Below, one piece after another: positions 15,539 to 24,290 of a stretch of 64,000 bases of DNA. Under the pieces are notes generated by a model, which had not been told where the DNA came from, did no database searches, and saw nothing but the letters and a program-made list of their open reading frames with translations. A program made the translations under genes and the position numbers. Position 1 is the stretch's first letter. Every line of letters begins with the position of its first letter. The DNA comes from Sphingobium chungbukense (lineage in GTDB: Bacteria > Pseudomonadota > Alphaproteobacteria > Sphingomonadales > Sphingomonadaceae): assembly GCF_001005725.1 (NCBI RefSeq), contig NZ_LBIC01000004.1, forward strand, positions 124,001 through 188,000. The letters are read 5' to 3'.

Positions 15539-18096
15539 GCGAGGCGCCTCCCCGCCCGTCGCTGCATGGCAGCCTGCGCGCCCTGGCTACTGCCGGCCGC
15601 AATGACCGGCGCTGATTGAGCGATGCGAGTGTCGGAAACCATAGATACCTCTGCATCGAACGTTGCGCCCTTGAGGGGGCGCACCTCGAAAATGACATGG
15701 CTGGACGGTTGCATCATTTGGCGCGTGTCGCTGGCGCTGTAGATCTTCGATCCGCGCGGAAGATCAACCAATTCGCGCCCCTGCTCCCCGACATAGGTCA
15801 TGCCGCCGGACCAGTAGGAAGTGCCGACCGCATTATGCCCCGGCTTCTTGCCGATCCCACCGAGGACAGAGCCGAGTGTGGGCAGGCCATCACCAAAGAG
15901 CAAATTCTTGATCGGGTTGACGATCGCGAGTTTCATCATCTCGTTCTGAAGCTCGCGCAGGATCGTCTTGCCAGCGCCGCCCCAGCTATCCCACGTGGAG
16001 GGAGACAGGACCGTGTCGACGAACCCGCGCCCAAATTCGGTGACCTCCTGCCAGTCGCGCCCGAAGTCTTCGAGCAGCCGGTTCATCTCGATCTGGCTTT
16101 GCTTCGCCTTCAGCAGTTCCGCGATCTGCTCGGCCGTGGCGCCGGGGAACTGCCGCGCTATGTCGAGCCGATAACGCTCAAGCTCCAGCATATCCGCCGC
16201 AACATCACGGCTCTTGCCGCGCAATTGCCATTCGATGTTCAGAAGCGCGGTGCCGCTGGATATGTCGGAGCGCATTTCCGCCATGGCGCGCCGGTTTTCA
16301 GCTAGGCGCTCGCCTTCCTGGCCCAAGGCGGCAGCCGCACCTTCTCCGACATGCTGGCCTTGCTCGTTAAGCCATTCATTGCGCTGCTTTTCCAGCGCTA
16401 GCGACTTTCGGACCTCTTCCGCGATCAACTGCCCCATGATCCGAGCGCTGTCCATCTCGCCCTTGCCGCCCGCCCAGGCGACATGGAAATGATCATTATG
16501 GCCCTTGTCGCCCGGACCCAGCAATTCCTTGATCTGAAGTCCGGCACCTTCCAGCAAGGCGCGGATTTGCTCTTTGCTGATCGCGCCCATACCGCCCGTG
16601 GGCACAAAATCCACCGCCTGGCCGCGATAATGGTACGAACCCTTCACATGCTGGCCGCCAGTGGTGGAAGTGATCGTCCCGCCAAAAGCCTCAAGCAACA
16701 ATTTGCTGACCTGGCTCGGCGTTGCCGTGTCGCCGTCCCGGCGAGCATTCGCGCTCTTGCGGAGTGCATCCGACTGCTCGTCGATCCGTTTCAGTTCTGC
16801 GGCGCGCGCAGCCTCCAGCCGGTTGATCGCGGCGGCCTGCTTGTTCGCGTCCCCACCCGCCTTGATGATGGCGTTGACTTGCTGATCGTACTGCTGGTTG
16901 ACGCGCCCGGACGGGGTCCGCATGTCACGCAGGATTTGCGCGATATACTGGCCCTGGGCGATATTCGCCGTATCGGTCTGCCGTTTGAGGGCGGCCTGGT
17001 TCTCGGCCAGCAGCTTGGCCAGGCGGTCGACTTCCCGAGACGCGCTGACGAAGCCCGGATTGACGACATCGCCGCGCGCCGTGATCTTGACGTCATCACG
17101 CTTCTGTTCAGCCACCAGCTTGGCCTGCTCAAGCAGCGCCTGCGTCTTGTTGCGGGTGGCCAGCGCCGATAGCCGTTCGCTTTCGGCCTCGACGAAGGAA
17201 GCGCGGGCCCGGTCCTGTGCCGTCAGGATCGAATCACGCATCGCCTTGTTAAGCGCCTCGACCGCGTCGCGATGCTTATCGATCGCCTTTTGCGCTTCCT
17301 TGGCGGCATCGCCACCATCGAGCAGCTTTTCCGCCAACATGGCGGCGGCGGGAATTGCGATACCAAGGGCGACGCCCCAGGGGCCGCCCAGCAGGTTCAT
17401 GAACGAAGAGAACTTGCCTTTACTGCTGTCGGCGTTGTGCGCCATCAACTGTAGCGAGCCGATGAACTGAGGCGCCTGCATTGAGAAAGCACGCAGGGCG
17501 CCGGTCCCGCCATTAACCTGCACAAGGAAGTCCTGGACCTGAAACCCCGCCGATTGCAGGCCAGCCTTCATGGCGTTCGACGACGTCGCAACACGACCAT
17601 GGCCAGCGCTCGCCGCTGCCAGCGCCTGCTGTTCCTGCCACAGCTTCTTCGAATATTCGTCGAGGGAGATCGCCCCGTTTGCGAGAAGGGTGCGCGCCTC
17701 CGTTATCTCGGCGTTGAAGCGCTGCTGGGCAGCAAAGGCTGGATCGAGCGCCGCACGCAAACGGGTTGCGCCGCGCTCATATTCTTCCTGCGCCGCCATC
17801 GCTTCGCGAAACGCGGCGGCCGAAACACGCGCCGAGCCTTCATTCAGCGTTGATCCCGTGCCCACCGCGTCGTTGATGCGCATCTGGGTAGCAGTCTGGG
17901 GGGCGATGGCAGCGATCTTCGCGGCGGCAGCGGCCTGCCGTCGCTGGGCCGCCTCGATGTCGGATGACGCCTTGTCCCAGGCCGTCCGCGCGCGATTGGC
18001 CGCCGCTTCGTTGGCGGTGCCGACGCTCTCGACGTCGCGCCGGACATCGGCGGCGCCTTCGGTCCCGAGGCGGATGGCGATATTAGGCCTCGGCAT
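15535..18096 (-). CDS. Tail tape measure protein with embedded M15-type peptidase
   Basis: The 853-aa protein has Ala/Gln/Arg-rich helices over residues 15-330, a hydrophobic patch near 240-262 (GGPWGVALGIAIPAAAMLA), and a C-terminal GTSYWSGGMTYVGEQGRE segment typical of tape measures. At residues 489-538 HYRGQAVDF and NDHFHVAW supply His489, Asp496 and His538, the zinc ligands of M15/LAS peptidoglycan peptidases. The embedded enzyme would help the tail open the cell wall. The gene overlaps the frameshifted tail-chaperone extension by 14 bp. Confidence 0.88.
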   Translation of the reverse strand: MPRPNIAIRLGTEGAADVRRDVESVGTANEAAANRARTAWDKASSDIEAAQRRQAAAAAKIAAIAPQTATQMRINDAVGTGSTLNEGSARVSAAAFREAMAAQEEYERGATRLRAALDPAFAAQQRFNAEITEARTLLANGAISLDEYSKKLWQEQQALAAASAGHGRVATSSNAMKAGLQSAGFQVQDFLVQVNGGTGALRAFSMQAPQFIGSLQLMAHNADSSKGKFSSFMNLLGGPWGVALGIAIPAAAMLAEKLLDGGDAAKEAQKAIDKHRDAVEALNKAMRDSILTAQDRARASFVEAESERLSALATRNKTQALLEQAKLVAEQKRDDVKITARGDVVNPGFVSASREVDRLAKLLAENQAALKRQTDTANIAQGQYIAQILRDMRTPSGRVNQQYDQQVNAIIKAGGDANKQAAAINRLEAARAAELKRIDEQSDALRKSANARRDGDTATPSQVSKLLLEAFGGTITSTTGGQHVKGSYHYRGQAVDFVPTGGMGAISKEQIRALLEGAGLQIKELLGPGDKGHNDHFHVAWAGGKGEMDSARIMGQLIAEEVRKSLALEKQRNEWLNEQGQHVGEGAAAALGQEGERLAENRRAMAEMRSDISSGTALLNIEWQLRGKSRDVAADMLELERYRLDIARQFPGATAEQIAELLKAKQSQIEMNRLLEDFGRDWQEVTEFGRGFVDTVLSPSTWDSWGGAGKTILRELQNEMMKLAIVNPIKNLLFGDGLPTLGSVLGGIGKKPGHNAVGTSYWSGGMTYVGEQGRELVDLPRGSKIYSASDTRQMMQPSSHVIFEVRPLKGATFDAEVSMVSDTRIAQSAPVIAAGSSQGAQAAMQRRAGRRLA

Positions 18097-18870
18097 CGTC
18101 GCCCTCCCTATCGAACTGCGCCAGGACGACCGCCTCTACATAGGGCAGCGTTTCGGCCAGCATCTTCATGTCGGCCCCCTGCGCCTGCCCCATTGTCAGA
18201 ACGGCGCTGAAATCGAGCGCAAAAGGCCCGCCCATGTGCGCGCGCAACTGGCGGCCGCAACCGGATATGACGTCCCAAACGCCCGCACCCGCCTCAGTCT
18301 GGGCCTCATTCTCGCTGTAAGGGCAGCCCTTTACGCCTTCGGCTTCGTCCGCTTTGCACCTGCCCTCTTTGTGCGCCTGGCAGATGTCGCGGCAGTAGGC
18401 GTCGCCCCCGCCGAACTTCCAGTCGGCAAGGGCGATAATCCGTTTTTTTCCAGTTCCCTCGTCACGAAGGGTTGCACATAGGCTTTGTCGAGCCGCTCGA
18501 ACCGCATCGGGTCGGCCAGGAACTGGCGAAGCCGATCCGGAGTGACCTCGACGGGGGTATCGCCCACGCCCACGCCTTCCCAGGCCTTGATGCCGGCCAT
18601 CAGCAAACATTCGCTGAGAGCATCGCCCGCCAGTTCGATCAGATCAGCCGGCACTGGCGCATTCTCGTCATCGGGAAGATCGGCATCAAGCACGACCTCA
18701 CCAGCAGCCCGGCGCGCTGCCCGAAGGGCGATTCGGCCGATCGGATCGAACAGCACCCGCACAGCGGGGCGGCAATCCTCTTCCTTCTCCGCTTCGATTG
18801 CGGGGTAGAGGGTAAACCACCAAGGTTTGGACCGGTCCTGTTCAGCTTCAAGATCAATGGCGACGGTCAT
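18083..18870 (-). CDS. Tail assembly chaperone GT, made by -1 frameshift
   Basis: The zero frame (start 18870) meets the slippery heptamer A AAA AAC at 18448-18442. A shift of -1 there joins residue Lys to KRIIALADWKFGGGDAYCRD and continues to a stop at 18083, giving about 262 aa in place of 179. The extension is Cys-rich (DICQAHKEGRC, KGCPYSE). Lambda and most long-tailed phages make G and GT in this way, just upstream of the tape measure. The extension overlaps the tape-measure start. Confidence 0.85.
18331..18870 (-). CDS. Tail assembly chaperone G (zero-frame product)
   Basis: The 179-aa product begins MTVAIDLEAEQDRSKPWWF and ends in a Thr/Lys-rich tail after the slippery site. The start at 18870 is chosen because it overlaps the upstream stop (ATGA). 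The tail-chaperone role is inferred from position between the tube gene and tape measure and from the frameshift signal. Confidence 0.82.
   Translation of the reverse strand: MTVAIDLEAEQDRSKPWWFTLYPAIEAEKEEDCRPAVRVLFDPIGRIALRAARRAAGEVVLDADLPDDENAPVPADLIELAGDALSECLLMAGIKAWEGVGVGDTPVEVTPDRLRQFLADPMRFERLDKAYVQPFVTRELEKNGLSPLPTGSSAGATPTAATSARRTKRAGAKRTKPKA
18442..18448 (-). other. Ribosomal -1 slippery site A AAA AAC
   Basis: The minus strand reads CTG GAA AAA AAC GGA in the zero frame. The seven-base A AAA AAC is in the exact frame for tandem slippage, and the -1 frame is open for a further 121 codons. A run of seven A residues is a rare event in this GC-rich operon. Confidence 0.88.
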
Positions 18871-19241
18871 TCGGCCGGCACCCCTTCCGCCCATTCGAAG
18901 CGGATGGACCGATCTTCGGTGATCGTGACGAAGCGGTCGTTCTTGCGGACAAGGTTACCGTTTTCCACGGCGAACCGCGTCACCTGGCCAGCCGCAACAT
19001 CCGCGGCGATGACCTTTTCGATGGGCTCGCCCGAATCAGCGTCGACCACCTTCACGCGGGCACGCAGATCGACCGGCGTGCGGGTGTCGATCGCCGTCGG
19101 CAAAGACTCAATCACGGGCGTAGGATCGCGCTGGTCGACGGGATCGACAATGAGCGCTTCATCCGGGCCCGTCGGGGGCGTCGGGTCGGTCAGGTTCGTG
19201 GTTTCAGCGGCAGACTTCGCCGCCTTCGAATTTCCAGCCAT
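18867..19241 (-). CDS. Hypothetical tail protein (124 aa)
   Basis: Starting at MAGNSKAAKSAAETT, the protein has a disordered Pro/Thr/Asp-rich N-terminal half and a beta-rich C-terminal half (QVTRFAVENGNLVRKNDRF, FVTITEDRSIRFEWAEG). It lies between the tail tube and chaperone genes with an ATGA overlap to the latter. Position suggests a tail-tube accessory; the family is not known to me. Confidence 0.7.
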   Translation of the reverse strand: MAGNSKAAKSAAETTNLTDPTPPTGPDEALIVDPVDQRDPTPVIESLPTAIDTRTPVDLRARVKVVDADSGEPIEKVIAADVAAGQVTRFAVENGNLVRKNDRFVTITEDRSIRFEWAEGVPAE

Positions 19242-19252
19242 GGGGGCGCTCC

Positions 19253-20185
19253 TCAATAGGTGGCGGTGGTGTTGATCAGCGTCGCGGTGACCTTGTGGCC
19301 GCCAGCGCCGGACGCCTGGGCCGTGAAGTCGGCCATGATCCCGCGCGGCCCTTCGATGGGCTTCTTCGGGCGCGGCAGGAACACGCGGGGCAAGGCGAAC
19401 TTGAGGGAGTTCGCCCCCGCTACCCAGCCGACCTCCAGCGCGATCGGCGTCTGGTTCGTCGCGTCGTTGAAAAGCTGAAGGCTGTTGAAGCGGGTCCGGA
19501 GGGTGATTGTGGCCGCAAGAACGCCGGGAACGACGCCATCGATCCGGCCGTCTTCGCGAATCACCTCCACCTTGTCGAGGCCATTGCTGATCGCCAGTTC
19601 GGCCGAGACGACCGCGCCCAGAGCCACGCCGCCGCGCTTGATGGACCCGGTAGCCTGCGCGAACCGGGTGCCGGTCAACGCCGTCGGCGTGCCCGCCGCA
19701 GACGCGGGGTCTTCGGCGGTCTCGCCCTGGCACATGAGGCTGATGGTGGCGTTCAGCATGCCGCTTCGCGCCAGGGCGATGCGCATCTGATTTGCCACCG
19801 CACCATAATGCGTCGAGAAGGAAGGGACGTCCGGATTGCCAATCTCCAGCGACATCGACGGCAGGGACGCCGAACCCGACTGAAACACATGGGTGTAGGG
19901 GCCTGCTCCCGTGGTGGCGGGAGCACCGAACATCGCTCGCAACCAGAAGCCGATTGCGGCCTGGTCGACCGGAATGACAATATCTCCGTCATTGGTGGCG
20001 ACGTCATAGGAGGGGTCTAGCCCTTCGCGGCCGAAACCGAGTTGATCGTCTTCGATCAGCGGGCGCTCCTCGCCCAGCGTCGAACTGACGAAAGGCAGCT
20101 TCTTGAAGCCGCTGGCCGGCGAAATGCCGTAGGTGCTTTCGAACACGCCGTTGCAAACGGCATTGATACCCTGGCCGTATCCCAT
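19253..20185 (-). CDS. Major tail tube protein
   Basis: The 310-aa protein is beta-rich and long for a tube subunit. MGYGQGINAVCNGVFESTYG at the start, RPLIEDDQLGFGREGLDP, GDIVIPVDQAAIGFWLRAMF and YTHVFQSGSASLPSMSLEI match the tail-tube family of lambda gpV-like phages (phage tail tube protein in sphingomonad and rhizobial phages). The C-terminal part includes extra loops. It follows the tail terminator gene as expected. Confidence 0.82.
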   Translation of the reverse strand: MGYGQGINAVCNGVFESTYGISPASGFKKLPFVSSTLGEERPLIEDDQLGFGREGLDPSYDVATNDGDIVIPVDQAAIGFWLRAMFGAPATTGAGPYTHVFQSGSASLPSMSLEIGNPDVPSFSTHYGAVANQMRIALARSGMLNATISLMCQGETAEDPASAAGTPTALTGTRFAQATGSIKRGGVALGAVVSAELAISNGLDKVEVIREDGRIDGVVPGVLAATITLRTRFNSLQLFNDATNQTPIALEVGWVAGANSLKFALPRVFLPRPKKPIEGPRGIMADFTAQASGAGGHKVTATLINTTATY

Positions 20186-20206
20186 GGAAGACTCCTTGTC
20201 GTGAAA

Positions 20207-20647
20207 TCAGCCCAGGGGGCTGCTGGTGCTGTAGGAAGCGATGATTTCGAACTGGCCGACTAACTGGCTCGCTCCACCAGGAACGACCGCGTCGACAATC
20301 TCCAGCGCGGTCACGTCGATGAAGGTGCAGAGACCAGCGAGGAACGGATCAGAGGCGATTCCGGCACCGATCGCGCCCGCGCGCTGATCAAGCCGTTCGC
20401 GCATATCGACGTTCGGGCTCGCCAACGTCATCAGTTCGACCGGAATGCTATGGTCAAAATGGTAAGCGGGCGGGGAAAGATCGATCGCGGGCTCGCCCGG
20501 ATCGCCGTCGCGGATGACGATCGTGTCGAGCGGGGAGATCCTGAGGGGCCGATCCGCCTCATTGGTTAGCCCGACAATTTCGCATGTGGGCAGCGCATTG
20601 GCGATGACCGCCTTCACGGCGGCGAGGACTTGAAGGCGATGGGACAT
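20207..20647 (-). CDS. Tail terminator-like protein (gpU position)
   Basis: The ATG at 20647 follows a strong GGAGGT and gives 146 aa. MSHRLQVLAAVKAVIANALP, then DTIVIRDGDPGEPAIDLSP and HSIPVELMTLASPN match the alpha/beta gpU-like minor tail or terminator fold. Position between the DUF6441 gene and the tube gene supports this. Confidence 0.75.
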   Translation of the reverse strand: MSHRLQVLAAVKAVIANALPTCEIVGLTNEADRPLRISPLDTIVIRDGDPGEPAIDLSPPAYHFDHSIPVELMTLASPNVDMRERLDQRAGAIGAGIASDPFLAGLCTFIDVTALEIVDAVVPGGASQLVGQFEIIASYSTSSPLG

Positions 20648-20648
20648 T

Positions 20649-21332
20649 TTACCTCCAGCGCGCCTCAAACAGCGCGGGCAGCTTGGCGCCCCAGCGCTCG
20701 GCTACGCTTTCGATCTCGAACCTACGCGGCAGCTTAACCGTCTTGCGCAGCACGAACATCAGCACGGGGCGAGAGCGGCGGCCCTGCGCTCGGCGTCCGG
20801 CTGTGTCGCGGCGCCACGCGGCGCGCTTGGCGTTCAGCCCGGCGGTCAGGTCCATGAATGCGAGCAAGGAACCCCTCCGGCCGGGTCGAACAGTGAACTC
20901 GGTGTTGAAATGCAGTTCGCATTCCTCCGGAGACATCGCGCTCCCGCCACCCGAGCGGCGGCTAAGGTTCGAGCGGTAGCTTCCGGCGCGGCGATGCTTC
21001 GGAACGTTCTTGGTCGGTATCCAGAGATACTTCGCGCCATTCACGGGCCGGAGTGTCGCGCCGCGCGCGAACGCATCGATGATCAGCGGGGCGTTCGACC
21101 AGACGACGCCAGCCGGATTGATACTCTTGCGGCCATAGACGGAGGGATAGACGTCCGCCCGCCAGGTGTTCGCAAGGCGCTGGCCCATGCCAGCCTCCAA
21201 CACCTGACCGCGCAATTCATTCTTGAGACCGGCCACCGCGTCACCCATCGCAGCGGTCGCGACGGAGGCGATGGACAGTTCGATATTTTTGAGATCGTCC
21301 TTGATCGAGCCGAAGCTCGCCGCGATCTTCAC
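20649..21332 (-). CDS. DUF6441 family head-tail completion protein
   Basis: The 227-aa product starts MKIAASFGSIKDDLKNIELS and contains YPSVYGRKSINPAGVVWSN and KYLWIPTKNVPKH, as in the DUF6441 family encoded in the head-tail connector region of many alphaproteobacterial siphophages (lambda gpZ position). It is strongly basic. Start and stop overlap or abut both neighbours. Confidence 0.75.
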   Translation of the reverse strand: MKIAASFGSIKDDLKNIELSIASVATAAMGDAVAGLKNELRGQVLEAGMGQRLANTWRADVYPSVYGRKSINPAGVVWSNAPLIIDAFARGATLRPVNGAKYLWIPTKNVPKHRRAGSYRSNLSRRSGGGSAMSPEECELHFNTEFTVRPGRRGSLLAFMDLTAGLNAKRAAWRRDTAGRRAQGRRSRPVLMFVLRKTVKLPRRFEIESVAERWGAKLPALFEARWR

Positions 21333-21670
21333 GGCGCGATCAATTCCGCGCCGCAGGACCAGGTCAGGCCCTCGACATCGCCCATAGGCTCGTCGACCAA
21401 TTGATAGCTGGCCGAAACATCGAGCACGCCGTCAGCATCGCGTTCGCCCACGCGCACTGTCGCGAAGCGGGCCGGGTTCGAAACTTCGGAGCGTCGAATG
21501 TCGATCACCATCGTCGCGGTGACGATCTGCTGCCCAGCGCCTGCAAGCACGTCGGGCTGGCTAAGGATCACGCGAATTGGGACGACAGAAAGTCCGTCAT
21601 CATAGTCCGCCGCCGCAGAACCAGGCGCGTTGAAAAGCGCGTCCAGCGCTGCGGCGAACGGACCAGACAT
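21329..21670 (-). CDS. Head-tail joining protein (gpFII-like position)
   Basis: From the ATG at 21670 the product has 113 aa (MSGPFAAALDALFNAPGSAA). It continues with YDDGLSVVPIRVILSQPD and TATMVIDIRRSEVSNP, a beta-rich pattern seen in gpFII-type neck proteins. It overlaps the DUF6441 gene by four bases and follows the DUF2190 gene closely. Confidence 0.72.
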   Translation of the reverse strand: MSGPFAAALDALFNAPGSAAADYDDGLSVVPIRVILSQPDVLAGAGQQIVTATMVIDIRRSEVSNPARFATVRVGERDADGVLDVSASYQLVDEPMGDVEGLTWSCGAELIAP

Positions 21671-21671
21671 A

Positions 21672-22001
21672 TCAGGCAGCGACGCGCAGAAGCGCCTGCC
21701 CGGAGGTGTCGCCGGATGCGGCGGCAGCCGTGGCAAGCGCCACATGGGTGTTGCCAGCGGAGGTCGTGGTGAGACGCTTGTTGGTGTTATCCCAATACAG
21801 CTTGACGCCAGCCGTCCAGGCCTCGCCGGTCGCCTTGGGCAGCGTGAATACGCCGCGCGTGACCAGCACGACGGGCGCGCCATTGGCTGCGTCTGCCGAT
21901 GCCACGCCGAAGATGGAACCGACAAGCGCGCCAGCACCGCTGGCGAGCACATAGGGGGCGGTCAGGGTGAGATTGTCGCCCTGCTGAACAAAGTTCTTCA
22001 T
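21672..22001 (-). CDS. DUF2190 family capsid-associated protein
   Basis: The 109-residue protein starts MKNFVQQGDNLTLTAPYVLA and contains LVGSIFGVASADAANGAPVV, GVFTLPKATGEAWTAGVKLY and a YWDNTNKRLTTTSAGN motif. These are diagnostic of DUF2190 proteins, small beta proteins that decorate or complete phage heads. It lies directly downstream of the capsid gene group. Confidence 0.88.
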   Translation of the reverse strand: MKNFVQQGDNLTLTAPYVLASGAGALVGSIFGVASADAANGAPVVLVTRGVFTLPKATGEAWTAGVKLYWDNTNKRLTTTSAGNTHVALATAAAASGDTSGQALLRVAA

Positions 22002-22004
22002 GAC

Positions 22005-22214
22005 TTACGACTCCTTGATCGCCGCGCCGCGCTTGGGCTTGGCGGAGGTTTCCTGCTGCTCGTCTTCGACGGGCAGATCTTCGGGTTCACCATCGAGGCG
22101 GCCAGACTTCTCCAGTTGCTCGGCCTGTTGGTCGGTAACGGTGAGCGCACCCTCGATGGGATAGCGGACGGCTCCGGCGATCACGGCCGGGCCACTGAGA
22201 TTGACGATCTTCAT
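22005..22214 (-). CDS. Small head protein (69 aa)
   Basis: The protein has a short beta N-terminus (MKIVNLSGPAVIAGAVRYPI), a helix with QQAEQLEKSGRLD and a charged, lysine- and glutamate-rich tail. It is co-directional with the capsid and DUF2190 genes. Similar small proteins follow capsid genes in related phages; the function is unknown. Confidence 0.68.
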   Translation of the reverse strand: MKIVNLSGPAVIAGAVRYPIEGALTVTDQQAEQLEKSGRLDGEPEDLPVEDEQQETSAKPKRGAAIKES

Positions 22215-22274
22215 GTCACGATCTCCATGCCTGACGCCCGGAGGCGTCAGGGCTTGGTGGTGGGGATGTCCGGA

Positions 22275-23681
22275 TTAGTTGCCGGGGTTCTTATACATGC
22301 CGCGCCAATCGATCGGCGCGCCGCCAACATCGAGACGCGCCTTCGTCTTGACGCCGTCGACATCGAAGCCTGCCTGGGTCTCGATATAGACGCCCTCCTG
22401 ACCTTCGAGATGCGAGAACTCGATGGTGTCGATCGATGCTGGGTCCGCGATGAGATACCAGCTATTGTCAGTGATGCGGGGCTCCACGATGAGCTGCAAC
22501 TTGCCGACGAACGGATTTACGTTCGTGTTCTGTGTTGCGGCAACGGCGGTCAGGAACTGCTCCGCTTCAGTTTCCTTCGCGGGACCGACAACCAGATAAG
22601 CCGGGCGGACGGTGATGAAACCGCCTTCCGCGCTCTTCTGCTGCGACATCGCAAGGCGGCCCGCCGCCACGGTGGTGACGCTGATCGCGCCGCCGGCAGC
22701 CGCGAGGTTACCGTGGGCGACGCTGAACAGCGCGTTACCGTCCGCCATGACCGGGTTGCTGATAATCAGGCCCCAGACCAGATCGCTCTCAAGATCGCGA
22801 GCCTTGAAGCCGAACTGGGTCGGGATGCGGCTGAACAGGCGCTTGTCATCGTTGATCAGAGCCTGACGGGTGATCGCGATGATGCGGCCATAGGTCTGGA
22901 GGCGATAGGTCATGCCGGTATCGGACATCGCGCCATAGGTGAACTCAGCGTTTTCGCGGACCAGCAGCAGCGACGGGGCATCGCCCAGGCCGATGATGTT
23001 GGTATCCTTGAAGTCCGGCAGGGTGCCGCGCGAGACGATGGCGCCAAAGGTCTGCGGAGCCGCCTGATAGGAATCGCGGACCCGCTTCGCGGCGGCGCTC
23101 GAAAGCGCGTTCGCGAAGTCGCTGGTGGTCATTGCGCCGTAGCGCATGCCGAGGGCGGCGCCAGCCAGTTCGAGACGCCCCATGCCGACGGTGGAAATGC
23201 CCGTCCGCTGGAGATAGTCGCGGCTCAGTTCCATCAGCGACATGCCGGCGAACTCGCGGGCAGCCGAGATGTCCGCAGCGTCGAACTGGACGCTGGGATC
23301 GGCGCGCAAGATGACCGCCGTCTCGATCGCGCGGCGATAGCCCTCGCTCTCGGTGCCACTGGCGCCCGCGCGGACGTCGATATGCGGCTGCTGGCGGCGA
23401 TCCAGCAGACGATCGCTGATCGCACGCTCAAATTCGACTTCCGTCATCGGATTTTCTTCATTCCGCTCGATCAGTTCGAGGGCGAAGTCGTTGCCGAGGT
23501 CGGTCGAGCGGGCACAGCGCTCCCGAATCGTGCGTGCCGTGACCGCCAGCGCGCGCTGGGCGGGTTCCGGGGTCGTGCTCGGTGCCGGTTCGGGCGTTGG
23601 TGCCGGGGCCGGGGCTGGAGCAGGCGAAGGGGCGGTCGTCGGCGCGGGCGCCGGCGCCGGGGTCGACGTCGGTTCAGTCAT
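22275..23681 (-). CDS. Possible separate capsid product from internal start
   Basis: Met204 of the fusion is preceded by AGGAAG with a 5-6-base spacing. Initiation there would give a 468-aa protein holding only the Pro/Ala linker and capsid domain, letting the phage make excess capsid over protease, as lambda does with C and Nu3. The signal is visible; use of it is inferred. Confidence 0.5.
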   Translation of the reverse strand: MTEPTSTPAPAPAPTTAPSPAPAPAPAPTPEPAPSTTPEPAQRALAVTARTIRERCARSTDLGNDFALELIERNEENPMTEVEFERAISDRLLDRRQQPHIDVRAGASGTESEGYRRAIETAVILRADPSVQFDAADISAAREFAGMSLMELSRDYLQRTGISTVGMGRLELAGAALGMRYGAMTTSDFANALSSAAAKRVRDSYQAAPQTFGAIVSRGTLPDFKDTNIIGLGDAPSLLLVRENAEFTYGAMSDTGMTYRLQTYGRIIAITRQALINDDKRLFSRIPTQFGFKARDLESDLVWGLIISNPVMADGNALFSVAHGNLAAAGGAISVTTVAAGRLAMSQQKSAEGGFITVRPAYLVVGPAKETEAEQFLTAVAATQNTNVNPFVGKLQLIVEPRITDNSWYLIADPASIDTIEFSHLEGQEGVYIETQAGFDVDGVKTKARLDVGGAPIDWRGMYKNPGN

Positions 23682-24290
23682 AGTTACTTCCTCAGAATGC
23701 GCGGTCGCGCCGCGAATGGTGCAGGGATGGCCGCCCTGCTCGGCATTCCGGGCGCGAACCTGCGCATCGGGATCGAAAGGCACCGAGACAAAGGAAACCT
23801 CTACCGGCTCCCAATCCGTCGCCAGCATGTGAGGGTGCTGGCCTTCGCGCTCGGTGCGCACAAATTCATAGACGTTGTAACCCACGCTCAGGGAGCGGAT
23901 ATGGCCTTCCTTGATCTTGGCCACGACGTCGGCAACGTCGGGCGTCGTCGCAAAGCGGACGCGGGCAAGGCCCTGACCATTCTCGATACGGACGCTGCCG
24001 GGCACGATCGAGCCGATGACGCTCGCCAGCCGATAGCTGCTGTGGCTGTCGAGGACACTGGCGCCGGCATTGAGCCTGTCGAGCCGAACGGCGCCCGGCT
24101 CCATGCTCAGTTCCTCGACATAATAGCCGCCATCGTACCAATCGAAGCGGAGCCCGGCCGCGCCTACCGACCAACAGACTTCGATGGAGTTGTCTTCCTC
24201 CCGATACGACGATGGCCGCACGTCGGCGGCGCGCGTCATCATGGGCGCGGTGACGGCGCGCGCCTGCGCCGCCGAAGCTGGTGCGTTCAT
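22275..24290 (-). CDS. Prohead protease / major capsid protein fusion
   Basis: One 671-aa chain joins two head functions. Residues 1-200 form an HK97 U35-type prohead protease with DSHSSYRLASVIGSI (His83) and IRSLSVGYNVYE (Ser135). Residues about 205-245 are an Ala/Pro linker of repeated APAP units. From about 250 onward lies the capsid protein (TFGAIVSRGTLPDFKDTNI, LRFN-like core, ENAEFTYGAMSDTGMTYRL). Protease would cut itself and scaffold-like parts from the shell. An internal start with its own ribosome-binding site lies at 23681. Confidence 0.9.
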   Translation of the reverse strand: MNAPASAAQARAVTAPMMTRAADVRPSSYREEDNSIEVCWSVGAAGLRFDWYDGGYYVEELSMEPGAVRLDRLNAGASVLDSHSSYRLASVIGSIVPGSVRIENGQGLARVRFATTPDVADVVAKIKEGHIRSLSVGYNVYEFVRTEREGQHPHMLATDWEPVEVSFVSVPFDPDAQVRARNAEQGGHPCTIRGATAHSEEVTMTEPTSTPAPAPAPTTAPSPAPAPAPAPTPEPAPSTTPEPAQRALAVTARTIRERCARSTDLGNDFALELIERNEENPMTEVEFERAISDRLLDRRQQPHIDVRAGASGTESEGYRRAIETAVILRADPSVQFDAADISAAREFAGMSLMELSRDYLQRTGISTVGMGRLELAGAALGMRYGAMTTSDFANALSSAAAKRVRDSYQAAPQTFGAIVSRGTLPDFKDTNIIGLGDAPSLLLVRENAEFTYGAMSDTGMTYRLQTYGRIIAITRQALINDDKRLFSRIPTQFGFKARDLESDLVWGLIISNPVMADGNALFSVAHGNLAAAGGAISVTTVAAGRLAMSQQKSAEGGFITVRPAYLVVGPAKETEAEQFLTAVAATQNTNVNPFVGKLQLIVEPRITDNSWYLIADPASIDTIEFSHLEGQEGVYIETQAGFDVDGVKTKARLDVGGAPIDWRGMYKNPGN

